Below, in pieces: positions 17,709 to 26,209 of a stretch of 64,000 nucleotides of DNA. This stretch comes from Roseateles_C aquae (GTDB lineage Bacteria > Pseudomonadota > Gammaproteobacteria > Burkholderiales > Burkholderiaceae_C), in contig NZ_JAVXZY010000008.1 of NCBI RefSeq assembly GCF_032337115.1, positions 1 through 64,000 of the forward strand, written 5' to 3'. The first letter of the stretch is position 1; each line of letters starts with the position of its first letter. The notes beneath the pieces were generated by a model. That model was not told the origin of the DNA, did not search any database, and saw only the letters and a program-made list of their open reading frames with translations. Made by a program: the position numbers and the translations under genes.

Positions 17709-18284
17709 TCAGGACTGGCGCAGGCCTTGCCAGACTTGGGGGCTGGCGCCTTTGACGCCGGCCAGTTCCAGCACCCGTTCGGCGCTGTCGTTGACCAGCT
17801 CTTCGATGCTCTGCGGGTGGTGGTAGAAGGCGGGCAGCGGCGGGAAGATGATGCCGCCCATTTCGGTCACGGCCGTCATATTGCGCAGATGGGCCAGGTT
17901 GAACGGCGTCTCGCGCACCATCAGGATCAGGCGGCGGCGTTCCTTCAGCGTCACGTCGGCGGCGCGGGTCAGCAGGTTGTCGCCAAAGCCATGGGCGACC
18001 GAGGCCAGCGTCTTCATCGAGCAGGGCGCGATGACCATGGCCGCGGTGGCAAAGCTGCCGCTGGCCACACAGGCGCCGACATCGCCGGGCGCATAGGCCC
18101 GATCGGCCTCGGCCTCCAGCGCTTCGCGGCTCAGGCCCAGCTCGTGATGGGCATTGAGCACGCCGGCCGGGGTGATGATCAAATGGGTTTCCAGGCCCAG
18201 CTCGCGGCCGCGGCGCAGCAGGCGCAGCGCATAGGCCGCCCCGGTGGCGCCGGTGATGCCGACGACCAGCCTTTGTGCGCTCAT
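17709..18284 (-). CDS. ubiX: Flavin prenyltransferase UbiX
   Basis: A 191-residue enzyme that attaches a dimethylallyl unit to FMN to make the prenylated cofactor of the UbiD decarboxylase in ubiquinone synthesis. It has the flavin-binding N-terminus VVGITGATGAAYALRLL, SFATAAMVIAPCSMKTLA and the C-terminal FPPLPAFYHHPQSIEELV segment. Full length. It is 6 bases downstream of grxD and belongs to the group hemA-prfA-prmC-grxD-ubiX. Confidence 0.96.
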   Translation of the reverse strand: MSAQRLVVGITGATGAAYALRLLRRGRELGLETHLIITPAGVLNAHHELGLSREALEAEADRAYAPGDVGACVASGSFATAAMVIAPCSMKTLASVAHGFGDNLLTRAADVTLKERRRLILMVRETPFNLAHLRNMTAVTEMGGIIFPPLPAFYHHPQSIEELVNDSAERVLELAGVKGASPQVWQGLRQS

Positions 18285-18290
18285 GCCGGT

Positions 18291-18605
18291 TTACTGGCCG
18301 GCCAGCACTTGCTGCAGCTCACCGGCTTCGTACATCTCCATCATGATGTCCGAGCCGCCGACGAATTCGCCGTTCACATAGAGCTGCGGGATGGTCGGCC
18401 AGTTGGCGTATTCCTTGATGCCCTGGCGAACCTCTTCGTCTTCCAGCACATTGAAGGTCTTCAGGTCGCTGACGCCGCAGGCCTTGAGGATCTGCACCGC
18501 ACGGCCGGAAAAACCACACATCGGGAACTGGGCCGAGCCCTTCATGAACAGCACGACGCGGTTGTTCTTCACCAGGGCGTCAATGCGTTGTTGGACGTCG
18601 CTCAT
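18291..18605 (-). CDS. grxD: Monothiol glutaredoxin (Grx4 type)
   Basis: A 104-residue monothiol glutaredoxin beginning MSDVQQRIDALVKNNRVVLF. The active site is CGFS in PMCGFSGRAVQIL, with the glutathione-binding WPTIPQLYVNGEFVGGSDI. Such proteins carry 2Fe-2S clusters with glutathione and hand them on. The frame is open upstream of 18605, but the chosen ATG gives the standard length and N-terminus. Confidence 0.96.
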   Translation of the reverse strand: MSDVQQRIDALVKNNRVVLFMKGSAQFPMCGFSGRAVQILKACGVSDLKTFNVLEDEEVRQGIKEYANWPTIPQLYVNGEFVGGSDIMMEMYEAGELQQVLAGQ

Positions 18606-18734
18606 CGTCTTGCTCTCCTCAGCAGTTTCAGGGTGCACGCGGCAGAAAAAGAAAATGGCCGCGGCAATGGCGGCCATTATCGTTGCTGGCCAATGCCCCG
18701 GCGTCTGGCAGGGCAAGGGCGGTGCCGGGTGGAC

Positions 18735-19355
18735 TCAGTAGCTGTAGCTGACGCCCAGCTGCACCACCGGCTTCAGCCGCATATCGCGCAGCAGATCGTC
18801 GACGCTTTGCGAGTTGCTATTGCCCAGGCGCAGGCCACCGCCACCGATCAGGCCCAGATCGGCGCTGAAGCCCCAACCGCCGCGCAGAGACTGGCCGGTA
18901 TAGCCGATGCCCAGATAGGACAAGCTGGTGCTGGGATCGGATCGGTCGTTGTAGTTGCCGGCCATCCCCAAGCTGCGCTGGCCGAACGCGAAATTCGGGC
19001 TCAGGCCGTAAGCCTGGCTGCCGAGGGCCAGACCGGCATTGCTTTGCGACAGCGACAGCGGCCCGAGCAGCAGCCCGCCGGTGGCCCGCAGGCCACCCTG
19101 TACCGAGGCGCCCAGGCCGGAACCGGTCAGGTAATAGTCGCCGAGCAGATTGGCGCTGAGCAGGCGCGAGGGCTGCTGGCGCTGGTTGTCGTAGGCGGAG
19201 GGTGCATAGCTGCTGCTCAATTGCAGCCGGGCCTGCCAGCGGCCGAACGTCGATGTATCGAGCTGCAGGCTGCTGCCCTGGGCCAGGGCGCTACCGGCGG
19301 CACCAGCCAGCAGCAAGGCGATCAGTGAACGCGAAACAAGAGCGGTGGCAGGCAT
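18735..19355 (-). CDS. Secreted or outer-membrane protein of unknown function
   Basis: A 206-residue protein with a clear signal peptide (SRSLIALLLAGAAGSALAQ, cleavage after AQ near residue 25 from ATG 19355). The mature part is rich in Gly, Ser, Leu, Gln and alternating aromatic residues and ends in VQLGVSYSY, a terminal aromatic residue as in outer-membrane beta-barrels. Repeated phrases of the form L(G)xxxxLT/SGxGLGASVQGGLRATGGLL suggest strands. I do not recognise a named family. It lies alone between grxD and prmC with 148 bases of non-coding DNA upstream. Confidence 0.75.
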   Translation of the reverse strand: MPATALVSRSLIALLLAGAAGSALAQGSSLQLDTSTFGRWQARLQLSSSYAPSAYDNQRQQPSRLLSANLLGDYYLTGSGLGASVQGGLRATGGLLLGPLSLSQSNAGLALGSQAYGLSPNFAFGQRSLGMAGNYNDRSDPSTSLSYLGIGYTGQSLRGGWGFSADLGLIGGGGLRLGNSNSQSVDDLLRDMRLKPVVQLGVSYSY

Positions 19356-19503
19356 GACAGTCTCCCGAAACGCAAGGGCGACGCTTTGCCACCCTCGGGA
19401 GTCCATGCTACGACGCTGGCGCCAGCTTGTGCAGCCCGATTTGGGTGCAGAAGGGCTTTCTGTTGTGAGTTTCTGTCGCTTCCCTTGCCGGCGTTCGAGA
19501 AGC

Positions 19504-20337
19504 TCAGCCCGGCCAGCGCCCGCCTGAAACCCGGTCCAGCCCGGCCAGATCCTGGCGGCAGCCCACCGCGTCGAAGCCGCGTTCGCGCAGCAGCGCCGTC
19601 ACGGCGGCGGCCTGGTCATAGCCGTGTTCCAGCAGCAGCCAGCCGCCCGGCAGCAGGTGTGCCGGCGACCCGTCGATGAGGGTGCGCAGATCGGCCAGGC
19701 CATCGCCGCCCGGCGTCAGCGCGCCCAGCGGCTCATGCTGCAGGGACGCCAGATGCGGGTCATCACCGGCGATATAGGGTGGGTTGGAGACGATCAGCCC
19801 GAAGCGTTCGCCGGCCAGCGGCTGCCACCAGCTGCCCTGGTGGAAATGCACGTCCAGCTTGTGGCGACTGGCATTGGCCTGGGCCACCGCCAGCGCGCCT
19901 GCGCTGAGGTCAAGTGCATGAACCTCGGCAGCCGGGCGCCGGTGCTTGAGGGCCAGTGCGATGGCGCCACTGCCGGTGCCCAGGTCGATGGTTCGGGTCG
20001 GCACGCCCTCGGGCAGCAGCTCCAGCGCCCAGTCGACCAGGATTTCGGTATCAGGGCGCGGCACCAGGGTGTCGGGCGTCACCTGCAGCAGCAGGCCGTG
20101 GAACTCCTTTTCGCCGACCAGATAGGCCAGCGGCACGCCGGCCAGTCGCTGCTGCAGCCACTCGGCCCAGCGCTCGGCCTGGGCGGGCTCCAGCGCGGCA
20201 TCGTCGTGGCTGATCAACCAGGCGCGGTCGCGCTGCAGCAGGGCGGCGAGCAGCCATTGCGCCTCCTGAGCGGCCAGGCCGGCGGCGCGGGCCTGCTGCA
20301 GGGCCTCGTGGATGCGGGGCAGGGCGGCGGCGGCCAT
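19504..20337 (-). CDS. prmC: Peptide chain release factor N5-glutamine methyltransferase
   Basis: A 277-residue SAM-dependent methyltransferase that methylates the Gln of the GGQ motif in release factors RF1 and RF2. It has the N-terminal helical domain, the SAM motif TIDLGTGSGAIALALKH (about 116) and the catalytic NPPY in IVSNPPYIAGDDPH. Its ATG overlaps the prfA stop by one base (TGATG), so it is coupled to its substrate gene, as in many bacteria. Confidence 0.96.
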   Translation of the reverse strand: MAAAALPRIHEALQQARAAGLAAQEAQWLLAALLQRDRAWLISHDDAALEPAQAERWAEWLQQRLAGVPLAYLVGEKEFHGLLLQVTPDTLVPRPDTEILVDWALELLPEGVPTRTIDLGTGSGAIALALKHRRPAAEVHALDLSAGALAVAQANASRHKLDVHFHQGSWWQPLAGERFGLIVSNPPYIAGDDPHLASLQHEPLGALTPGGDGLADLRTLIDGSPAHLLPGGWLLLEHGYDQAAAVTALLRERGFDAVGCRQDLAGLDRVSGGRWPG

Positions 20338-21416
20338 CAGCGGCCTTCCAGCGTGGCCAGTTGCTCGGCAGCCTGGGCCTGCTGCAGGCCTTGCAGCACA
20401 TCGGCCAGATCGCCATCCATGATGGCGCCGAGCTTGTAAAGCGTCAGGTTGATGCGGTGGTCGGTCAGCCGGCCCTGCGGGAAGTTGTAGGTACGGATGC
20501 GATCGCTGCGGTCGCCGCTGCCGATCAGGCTCTTGCGCTGAGCGGCCTCCTTGGCGGCGCGTTCATTGCGGTCCTTGTCACGCAGCCGCGCGGCCAGCAC
20601 GGCCATGGCCTTGGCCTTGTTGCGGTGCTGGCTGCGATCGTCCTGGCATTCGGCCACCAGGCCGGTGGGCAGGTGGGTGATGCGGATGGCCGAATCGGTC
20701 TTGTTGACGTGCTGGCCGCCGGCGCCGCTGGCGCGGAAGGTGTCGATGCGCAGCTCGGCTGGGTTGAGCTGGATGTCCTCGGCCTCGTCGGGCTCGGCCA
20801 TCACAGCCACCGTGCAGGCGCTGGTGTGAATGCGGCCCTGGCTCTCGGTGGCCGGCACCCGCTGTACGCGGTGGCCGCCGGACTCGAACTTCAGCCGCCC
20901 GTAGACCTGCTCGCCCTCGATGCGCAGCACCAGCTCCTTGTAGCCGCCCAGATCGGACTCATTGGCCGACAGCACCTCGGTCTTCCAGCCCTGGCTCTCG
21001 GCAAAGCGCATATACATCCGGGCCAGATCGGCGGCGAACAGCGCCGATTCATCACCGCCGGCGCCGGCGCGGATTTCCAGAAAGGCCGGGCGCTCGTCGT
21101 CCGGGTCGCGCGGCAGCAGGGCCAGCTGCAATTCTTCATGCAGCCGGGCGAGATCGGCCTCGGCGCTGGCGATCTCCTCGCGGGCCATCTCGGCCATCTC
21201 GGCGTCGTCCAGCATCTCGCGGGCGGCCAGCAGATCCTGCTCGCGCTGCAGATAGCGGCGGTAGCGTTCGACCAGGCCGGAGACCTCGGACTGCTCCTTG
21301 GTCAGGGCGCGATAACGCTTCATGTCGGCGGCCACGTTGCCGTCGGCCAAGGTGGTGTCGAGTTCGGCGAGGCGATAGGCCAGGCGGTCAAACTGCTGGC
21401 GCAGGGAGTCTTTCAT
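20337..21416 (-). CDS. prfA: Peptide chain release factor 1
   Basis: A 359-residue RF1. The stop-codon reading tripeptide PAT is in VQRVPATESQGRIHTSA and the catalytic GGQ in ASGAGGQHVNKTDSAIR (about residue 235). ATG 21416 (MKDSLRQQFDRLAYRL) gives normal length; ten further upstream codons are open but unlike RF1. It recognises UAA and UAG. Located between hemA and prmC. Confidence 0.97.
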   Translation of the reverse strand: MKDSLRQQFDRLAYRLAELDTTLADGNVAADMKRYRALTKEQSEVSGLVERYRRYLQREQDLLAAREMLDDAEMAEMAREEIASAEADLARLHEELQLALLPRDPDDERPAFLEIRAGAGGDESALFAADLARMYMRFAESQGWKTEVLSANESDLGGYKELVLRIEGEQVYGRLKFESGGHRVQRVPATESQGRIHTSACTVAVMAEPDEAEDIQLNPAELRIDTFRASGAGGQHVNKTDSAIRITHLPTGLVAECQDDRSQHRNKAKAMAVLAARLRDKDRNERAAKEAAQRKSLIGSGDRSDRIRTYNFPQGRLTDHRINLTLYKLGAIMDGDLADVLQGLQQAQAAEQLATLEGR

Positions 21417-21493
21417 GGCGGCGGGTCCGGTCACAGCGTGGAGCAAGCCCCCGGCAGCGGCGTGCCGGGGCAGAGGGCGGGCAGGTGCCGCCG

Positions 21494-22798
21494 CTAATGC
21501 TCGGCTGGGTCGCGGCTGCTCTTGCGCAGGAACAGGCGCGACACCGTCTGCGCCAGCTGCATGCGCTGCTCGCCATCGCTGGCATGCAGCTCAGCGAGGG
21601 TGCCGTGCAGCATCTTTTGCGTCAGGCCGCGCGACAGCGCTTCGAGCACCGCATCGATGTCTTCGCCGCGGGCCAGCAGCTTGCGGGCGCGCTGGATCTC
21701 GACGGCGCGCCAGTCCTCGGCCTGGGCATTCAGGGCCTGGATCAGTGGCACCGTGTGGCGCTGGCCCAGCCAGTGCACAAAGCTCTGCACGCCGGTTTCG
21801 ATGATGGCCTCGGCCTGTTGCACCGCGGCCTGGCGCTTTTCGCCGGCGCTTTGCACCAGCTGGGCGAGGTCGTCGACGGTGTAGAGGTAGACGTCGTCCA
21901 GCTGGCCGACTTCCTGCTCGATATCGCGCGGCACGGCCAGATCGACCATGAACATCGGCTTGTGCTTGCGCTTCTTCAAGGCCCGCTCGACGGCACCGAG
22001 GCCGATCAGCGGCAGGCTGGAGGCGGTGCAGGAGATCACCGCGTCGAATTCATGCAGGCGGTCGGGCAGATCGGCCAGGCGCATGGCCTCGGCGCTCAGA
22101 TGGCTGGCCAGCTTTTCGCCGCGTTCCAGCGTGCGGTTGGCCACCGCCATCGCCCGCGGCGTCTTGGCCGCAAAGTGGGTGGAGACCAGCTCAATCATCT
22201 CGCCGGCGCCGACGAACAGCACCTTGATCTCGGCCAGGTCTTCAAACAGCTGGCCGGCCAGGCGCACCGCGGCGGCGGCCATGCTGATCGAGTGGGCGCC
22301 AATCTCGGTGCTGCTGCGCACCTCCTTGGCAACCGAGAAACTGCGCTGGAACAGCTGATGCAGGGTCGAGCCCAGCGTGCCGGCGGTATCGGCCTCGCGC
22401 ACCGCCTGCTTCATCTGGCCAAGGATTTGCGGCTCGCCCAGCACCATGGAGTCCAGGCCGCTGGCGACACGGAAGGCGTGGCGCGCCGCGGCGCTGCCTT
22501 CCATCACATACGCATGGTCCATCAGCGCCGAGGCGCCGACGCCGCCGACCTGGGCCAGCCAGTCGACCGTCGGCTGCACCAACGCCGGGCTGCCGGCCAC
22601 ATAAAGCTCGGTGCGGTTGCAGGTGGACAGCATGGCCGCTTCCGGCGCGCCCTTCAGCGCCACCTTGGGCGCCTGCGCCTGCACCTGGCTGCGAAAACCG
22701 AGCAGGGTGGGCGCCAGTTGTTCGAGCGAGAACGCAAAACGGCCACGCAAATCCAGGGGCGCGGAGTTGTGGTTCAGGCCGAGGGCAAAGACCGTCAT
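21494..22798 (-). CDS. hemA: Glutamyl-tRNA reductase
   Basis: A 434-residue enzyme making glutamate-1-semialdehyde, the first committed step of C5 heme synthesis. Visible: FALGLNHNSAPLDLR at the N-terminus, the catalytic Cys in MLSTCNRTELYV (about 60), the GEPQILGQMKQAVREA segment, the NADPH-binding GAGEMIEL and the C-terminal dimerisation helices. Divergent from the small membrane protein gene at 22954 and upstream of prfA. Confidence 0.97.
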   Translation of the reverse strand: MTVFALGLNHNSAPLDLRGRFAFSLEQLAPTLLGFRSQVQAQAPKVALKGAPEAAMLSTCNRTELYVAGSPALVQPTVDWLAQVGGVGASALMDHAYVMEGSAAARHAFRVASGLDSMVLGEPQILGQMKQAVREADTAGTLGSTLHQLFQRSFSVAKEVRSSTEIGAHSISMAAAAVRLAGQLFEDLAEIKVLFVGAGEMIELVSTHFAAKTPRAMAVANRTLERGEKLASHLSAEAMRLADLPDRLHEFDAVISCTASSLPLIGLGAVERALKKRKHKPMFMVDLAVPRDIEQEVGQLDDVYLYTVDDLAQLVQSAGEKRQAAVQQAEAIIETGVQSFVHWLGQRHTVPLIQALNAQAEDWRAVEIQRARKLLARGEDIDAVLEALSRGLTQKMLHGTLAELHASDGEQRMQLAQTVSRLFLRKSSRDPAEH

Positions 22799-22953
22799 GG
22801 GGCGATTATAAAATTTGCCGGCACTGCCAGCGGGCTTGAAGGTCTGCGTTCAGTGAATAAGCGATTGATGCGCGTCAAGAACGCCTCATTTCCTGGCAGC
22901 TTGTAGCTGCCCCATTTCAGCTTCCGATCAACGCCAGACAAGGCCTGCCCGCC

Positions 22954-23226
22954 GTGACCGCACTTGACGCCTTCTGGCATCTCGCCAATTTTCTTGCACC
23001 GGCCTGGGTGGTGTCGGCCCTGCTGGCCTTGCTGCACAAGCTGATCTGGCGCCGCGAGCTCAAGGCCATGGCCTGGCGGCGGCTGGCGCTGTGGGGCGGG
23101 CTGGGCGGCACGCTGGCCTTGGTGCTGGCCTTGCTGCTGCTGGGGCACGACGGCAAGATGGCCGGCTATGCCTTGCTGCTGCTGGGCGTGGTGCTGCCGC
23201 AGTGGGCCTTGACGCTCAAACGTTGA
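22954..23226 (+). CDS. Small membrane protein of unknown function
   Basis: A 90-residue protein with three likely membrane segments (about residues 8-28, 42-66 and 70-88), basic residues between the first two (WRRELKAMAWRR). The start is GTG at 22954, chosen as the longest plausible reading frame beginning with MTALDAFWHLA. It converges on miaB with no base between the two stops. No family recognised; coding is supported by the consistent hydrophobic pattern. Confidence 0.65.
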   Translation: MTALDAFWHLANFLAPAWVVSALLALLHKLIWRRELKAMAWRRLALWGGLGGTLALVLALLLLGHDGKMAGYALLLLGVVLPQWALTLKR

Positions 23227-24570
23227 TCAGTCCTGCACCAGCACCTCGCCGCGCAGCGAGTGCGGGAAGGCCTCGGTGATGCGCACGTCGATCAGCTGGT
23301 GCATCAGCCGGGCATTGCCCTTGAAGTTGACGATGCGGTTGCATTCGGTGCGGCCCATCAGCTCGGTCGGGTCCTTGCGGGCATGGCCGCAGACGAGGAT
23401 GCGCTGGGTCTGGCCGACCATGGTCTGGCTCAGCGCCAGCGTGTTGGCCTCGATCACCGCTTGCAGCTCCTGCAAGCGCCGCACCTTGGTCTCGTAGGGC
23501 GTGCTGTCTTCCAGATTGGCCGCCGGCGTGCCGGGGCGCGGGCTGAAGATGAAGCTGAAGGAGGCGTCGAAGCCGACGTCGTGCACCAGCTTCATCAGCT
23601 TGGCGTGGTCGTCCTCGGTTTCGCCGGGGAAGCCAACGATGAAATCACTGGCGATGCGGATGTCCGGGCGGATCGCGCGCAGCTTCTTGATGATGCTCTT
23701 GAACTCCAGCGCCGTGTAGCCGCGCTTCATCGCCATCAGGATGCGGTCGCTGCCATGCTGGACCGGCAGGTGCAGGTGGTTGACCAGCTGCGGCACCTTG
23801 CCATAGGCCTCGATCAGGCGTTGGCTGAACTCGTTCGGGTGGCTGGTGGTGAAGCGCAGCCGCTCAATGCCGGGGATCTCGGCGCAGTATTCGAGCAGCA
23901 GGGCCAGGTCGGCGATCTCGCTGGTGCCGCCCATGGCGCCGCGGTAGGCGTTGACGTTCTGGCCGAGCAGATTGATTTCCTTGACGCCTTGATCGGCCAG
24001 ACCGGCGATTTCGGTCAGCACATCGTCAAAGGGCCGGCTCATCTCGGCGCCGCGGGTGTAAGGCACGACGCAGTACGAGCAGTACTTCGAGCAGCCTTCC
24101 ATGATGGACACAAAGGCGCTGCCGCCCTCGACCTTGGCCGGCGGCAGATTGTCGAACTTCTCGATCTCCGGGAAGGAGATGTCGACCTGCGGGCGCGCCT
24201 GCTCGCGGCGGGCCGCCAACATGGCCGGCAGCCGGTGCAGGGTCTGCGGGCCGAACACCACGTCGACATAGGGCGCGCGCTCGATGATGGCCTCGCCCTC
24301 CTGGCTGGCCACGCAACCGCCGACGCCAATCATCACGCCCTTGGCCTTCAGGTGCTTGACGCGGCCGAGGTCGGAGAACACCTTCTCCTGCGCCTTTTCG
24401 CGCACCGAGCAGGTGTTGAACAGGATGAGGTCGGCCTGCTCGACATCGTCGGTGGGCTCATAGCCCTCGGCGGCGCCCATCACATCGGCCATCTTGTCCG
24501 AGTCGTACTCGTTCATCTGGCAGCCGAAGGTCTTGATGAAAACTTTTTTGGTGCTGGTGCTCATGGCCAT
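23227..24570 (-). CDS. miaB: tRNA-2-methylthio-N6-dimethylallyladenosine synthase
   Basis: A 447-residue radical SAM methylthiotransferase that modifies A37 of tRNAs reading UNN codons. The N-terminal domain has KTFGCQMNEYDSDKM and two more Cys (TCSVREKA, GGCVASQEG) for the auxiliary cluster, the radical SAM motif is in CSKYCSYCVVPYTRG (about 160) and a C-terminal TRAM domain follows. Two ATGs are possible (24570 and 24564); the difference is two residues. Confidence 0.97.
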   Translation of the reverse strand: MAMSTSTKKVFIKTFGCQMNEYDSDKMADVMGAAEGYEPTDDVEQADLILFNTCSVREKAQEKVFSDLGRVKHLKAKGVMIGVGGCVASQEGEAIIERAPYVDVVFGPQTLHRLPAMLAARREQARPQVDISFPEIEKFDNLPPAKVEGGSAFVSIMEGCSKYCSYCVVPYTRGAEMSRPFDDVLTEIAGLADQGVKEINLLGQNVNAYRGAMGGTSEIADLALLLEYCAEIPGIERLRFTTSHPNEFSQRLIEAYGKVPQLVNHLHLPVQHGSDRILMAMKRGYTALEFKSIIKKLRAIRPDIRIASDFIVGFPGETEDDHAKLMKLVHDVGFDASFSFIFSPRPGTPAANLEDSTPYETKVRRLQELQAVIEANTLALSQTMVGQTQRILVCGHARKDPTELMGRTECNRIVNFKGNARLMHQLIDVRITEAFPHSLRGEVLVQD

Positions 24571-24686
24571 GCTCTCAAGGCCTCCAGGCGTGATCGGACA
24601 CGCGGGAGGCGGTGGGGAATCGGTTCGGTAGGGGGGGCGTTCGCGCGCCCCGGGTTCAGATGAGCGCTGTTGCGCTCAGGGGGGGC

Positions 24687-25067
24687 TCAGGGCTTGGCCC
24701 AGGTCTGGGTGGCGTTGTCGAAGCGCCAGGCGGCGGCTTCGGACGGGCTGCGCGGCCAGGGCGAGATTTTCTGCTCGGCCTCGGTCAGCACCCACAGATC
24801 CTTCAGCAGGCCCGAGCTGTCGATGGTGTAGTTGACGACCAGCTTCTGCCCGACCAGGCTGCCCGACAGGGCCAGCATATTGTTGGCGCCGCGGATGCGG
24901 CTGCCCGGCGCCAGGCGGGCCGGCTGGCCGTTCAGCACCGCATCGGGCGGCTGGGTGATCTGCAGCTCGCCGCGCAGCGCGTCGCGCGGAAAGTAGCGCA
25001 CGTCCTGGGCCAGGGCGGCAGAGCAGAGGGCGGCGGCAAGCGCCGCAACAGAGGCACAGCGGTACAT
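24687..25067 (-). CDS. Exported conserved hypothetical protein
   Basis: A 126-residue protein with a signal peptide (YRCASVAALAAALCSAALAQ). The mature part DVRYFPRDALRGELQITQPP then a stretch about a pKVG-like constant pattern (RLAPGSRIRGANNMLALSG) and NYTIDSSGLLKDLWVLTEAE reads as a small beta-rich periplasmic protein. I recognise it only as a conserved type in Burkholderiales without known function. Just upstream of miaB on the same strand with 116 bases between. Confidence 0.75.
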   Translation of the reverse strand: MYRCASVAALAAALCSAALAQDVRYFPRDALRGELQITQPPDAVLNGQPARLAPGSRIRGANNMLALSGSLVGQKLVVNYTIDSSGLLKDLWVLTEAEQKISPWPRSPSEAAAWRFDNATQTWAKP

Positions 25068-25186
25068 GGTATCTGTCCAGTGGCTGCGTGAGGGGCACGG
25101 CGCGTAAGGCGGCAGGCCCGATGAACAGGGGGCCGGCGGCCCCCAGGCGTAGCCCGCCAGTTTAACAGGGCAGCCGTGCCCAGCCG

Positions 25187-25954
25187 CTATGGCGCTGCCT
25201 GCAGGATCTCGCCGACACCGCCGGCACGCAACTCAGCCAGTTGTGCCGGCTCGGCGCGGCCATCGGTCACCAGCACATCGATGGCCTGGGTGCTGCAGAT
25301 CTGGACGCGGCTCTGCACGCCCAACTTGTTGGCGTCAGCCATCAGCACCCGCGTTTTGGCCTGAGCCAGCATGGCGCGGGCGACACAGGCCTCATGCCAG
25401 GCATAGTCCATCGCCCCGCCATCGGCGCTGATGGCCACCGGTGAAATCAGCGCCAGATCGACCTGGAAGCGCTTGATCTCGGCAATCGTCTGCTCGCCAT
25501 AGGTGGCCGGCACATCGCTTTCCAAGCGTCCGCCCAGCAACAGCACTTCCAGACTGGCGTTGCGGCTCAGCGCCGCGGCGACGTCGACCGAGTTGGTGAT
25601 GACCTGCAGCTGCTCGCATTTGGCCAGTTCATGGGCCAGCGCATGGGTGGTCGAGCCGGCATCGATGAAGCAACACTGGCCGCGCGTCACCAGTTGGACG
25701 GCACGCTTGGCGATGGCCAGCTTCTCGGCCTGGAACAGCCGCGAGCGCTCCACATAGCTGGGCTCGGCCGGCGCCTGATTCGGGATGGCGCCGCCGTGCA
25801 CACGGCTGAGCTGGCCCGATTGCTCGAGCTCGATCAGATCGCGGCGCACCGTCTCGCGCGAGACGCGCAGCTCGGCGGCAAACATCTCGGTGCTCAGCCG
25901 CTGCCGTTCATTGAGCAGGGCGATGATTTTCTTGTGTCGTTCGTGCAGCCACAT
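25187..25954 (-). CDS. DeoR-family transcriptional regulator
   Basis: A 255-residue repressor of the DeoR/GlpR type: an N-terminal winged helix (ERHKKIIALLNERQRLSTEM, then LRVSRETVRRDLIELEQSG) and a C-terminal sugar-phosphate-binding DeoRC domain (about 75-235; CFIDAGSTTHALAHEL, VLLLGGRLESDVPATYG). Family members respond to phosphorylated sugars or glycerol phosphate. It diverges from the TonB-dependent receptor at 26210 and is the likely regulator of the organophosphate genes that follow. A GC-rich hairpin lies behind it at about 25128-25144. Confidence 0.9.
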   Translation of the reverse strand: MWLHERHKKIIALLNERQRLSTEMFAAELRVSRETVRRDLIELEQSGQLSRVHGGAIPNQAPAEPSYVERSRLFQAEKLAIAKRAVQLVTRGQCCFIDAGSTTHALAHELAKCEQLQVITNSVDVAAALSRNASLEVLLLGGRLESDVPATYGEQTIAEIKRFQVDLALISPVAISADGGAMDYAWHEACVARAMLAQAKTRVLMADANKLGVQSRVQICSTQAIDVLVTDGRAEPAQLAELRAGGVGEILQAAP

Positions 25955-26047
25955 CGGAGCAGTCGAGTGCTATCGCTCTGGCAGCGGGCGGCCCCGGATG
26001 GGTCGCCTTCGCTTGCCGGCATCGGGAGGCATTGAGGCATGCCGGCG

Positions 26048-26091
26048 GCGACAGCTTTGTGACGTTTTGAGGATTTGTGTGTGACGTTGTG
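26048..26091. promoter_or_regulatory. Phased direct repeats between deoR and TonB receptor (PHO-box-like or DeoR operator)
   Basis: TGTGACGTT(T/G)TG occurs twice (26058-26069, 26080-26091), 22 bp apart. A third related unit GCGACAG lies 11 bp before the first (26048-26054). The 7-4-7 arrangement GCGACAG-CTTT-GTGACGT resembles the reverse complement of a PHO box (ATGACAG-N4-ATGACAG). The site could bind PhoB or the DeoR protein. Confidence 0.45.
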
Positions 26092-26209
26092 GATAGCATG
26101 CGCATTCGGCTTGGATTTGTGGAATTCATTGTTTTGTCTTGGAGTTTTGTGAGAGTGCGCTCATTCCAAGCCGAGCCTGACCGGGGCTCCTCAACCGCAG
26201 CAAAGCACC

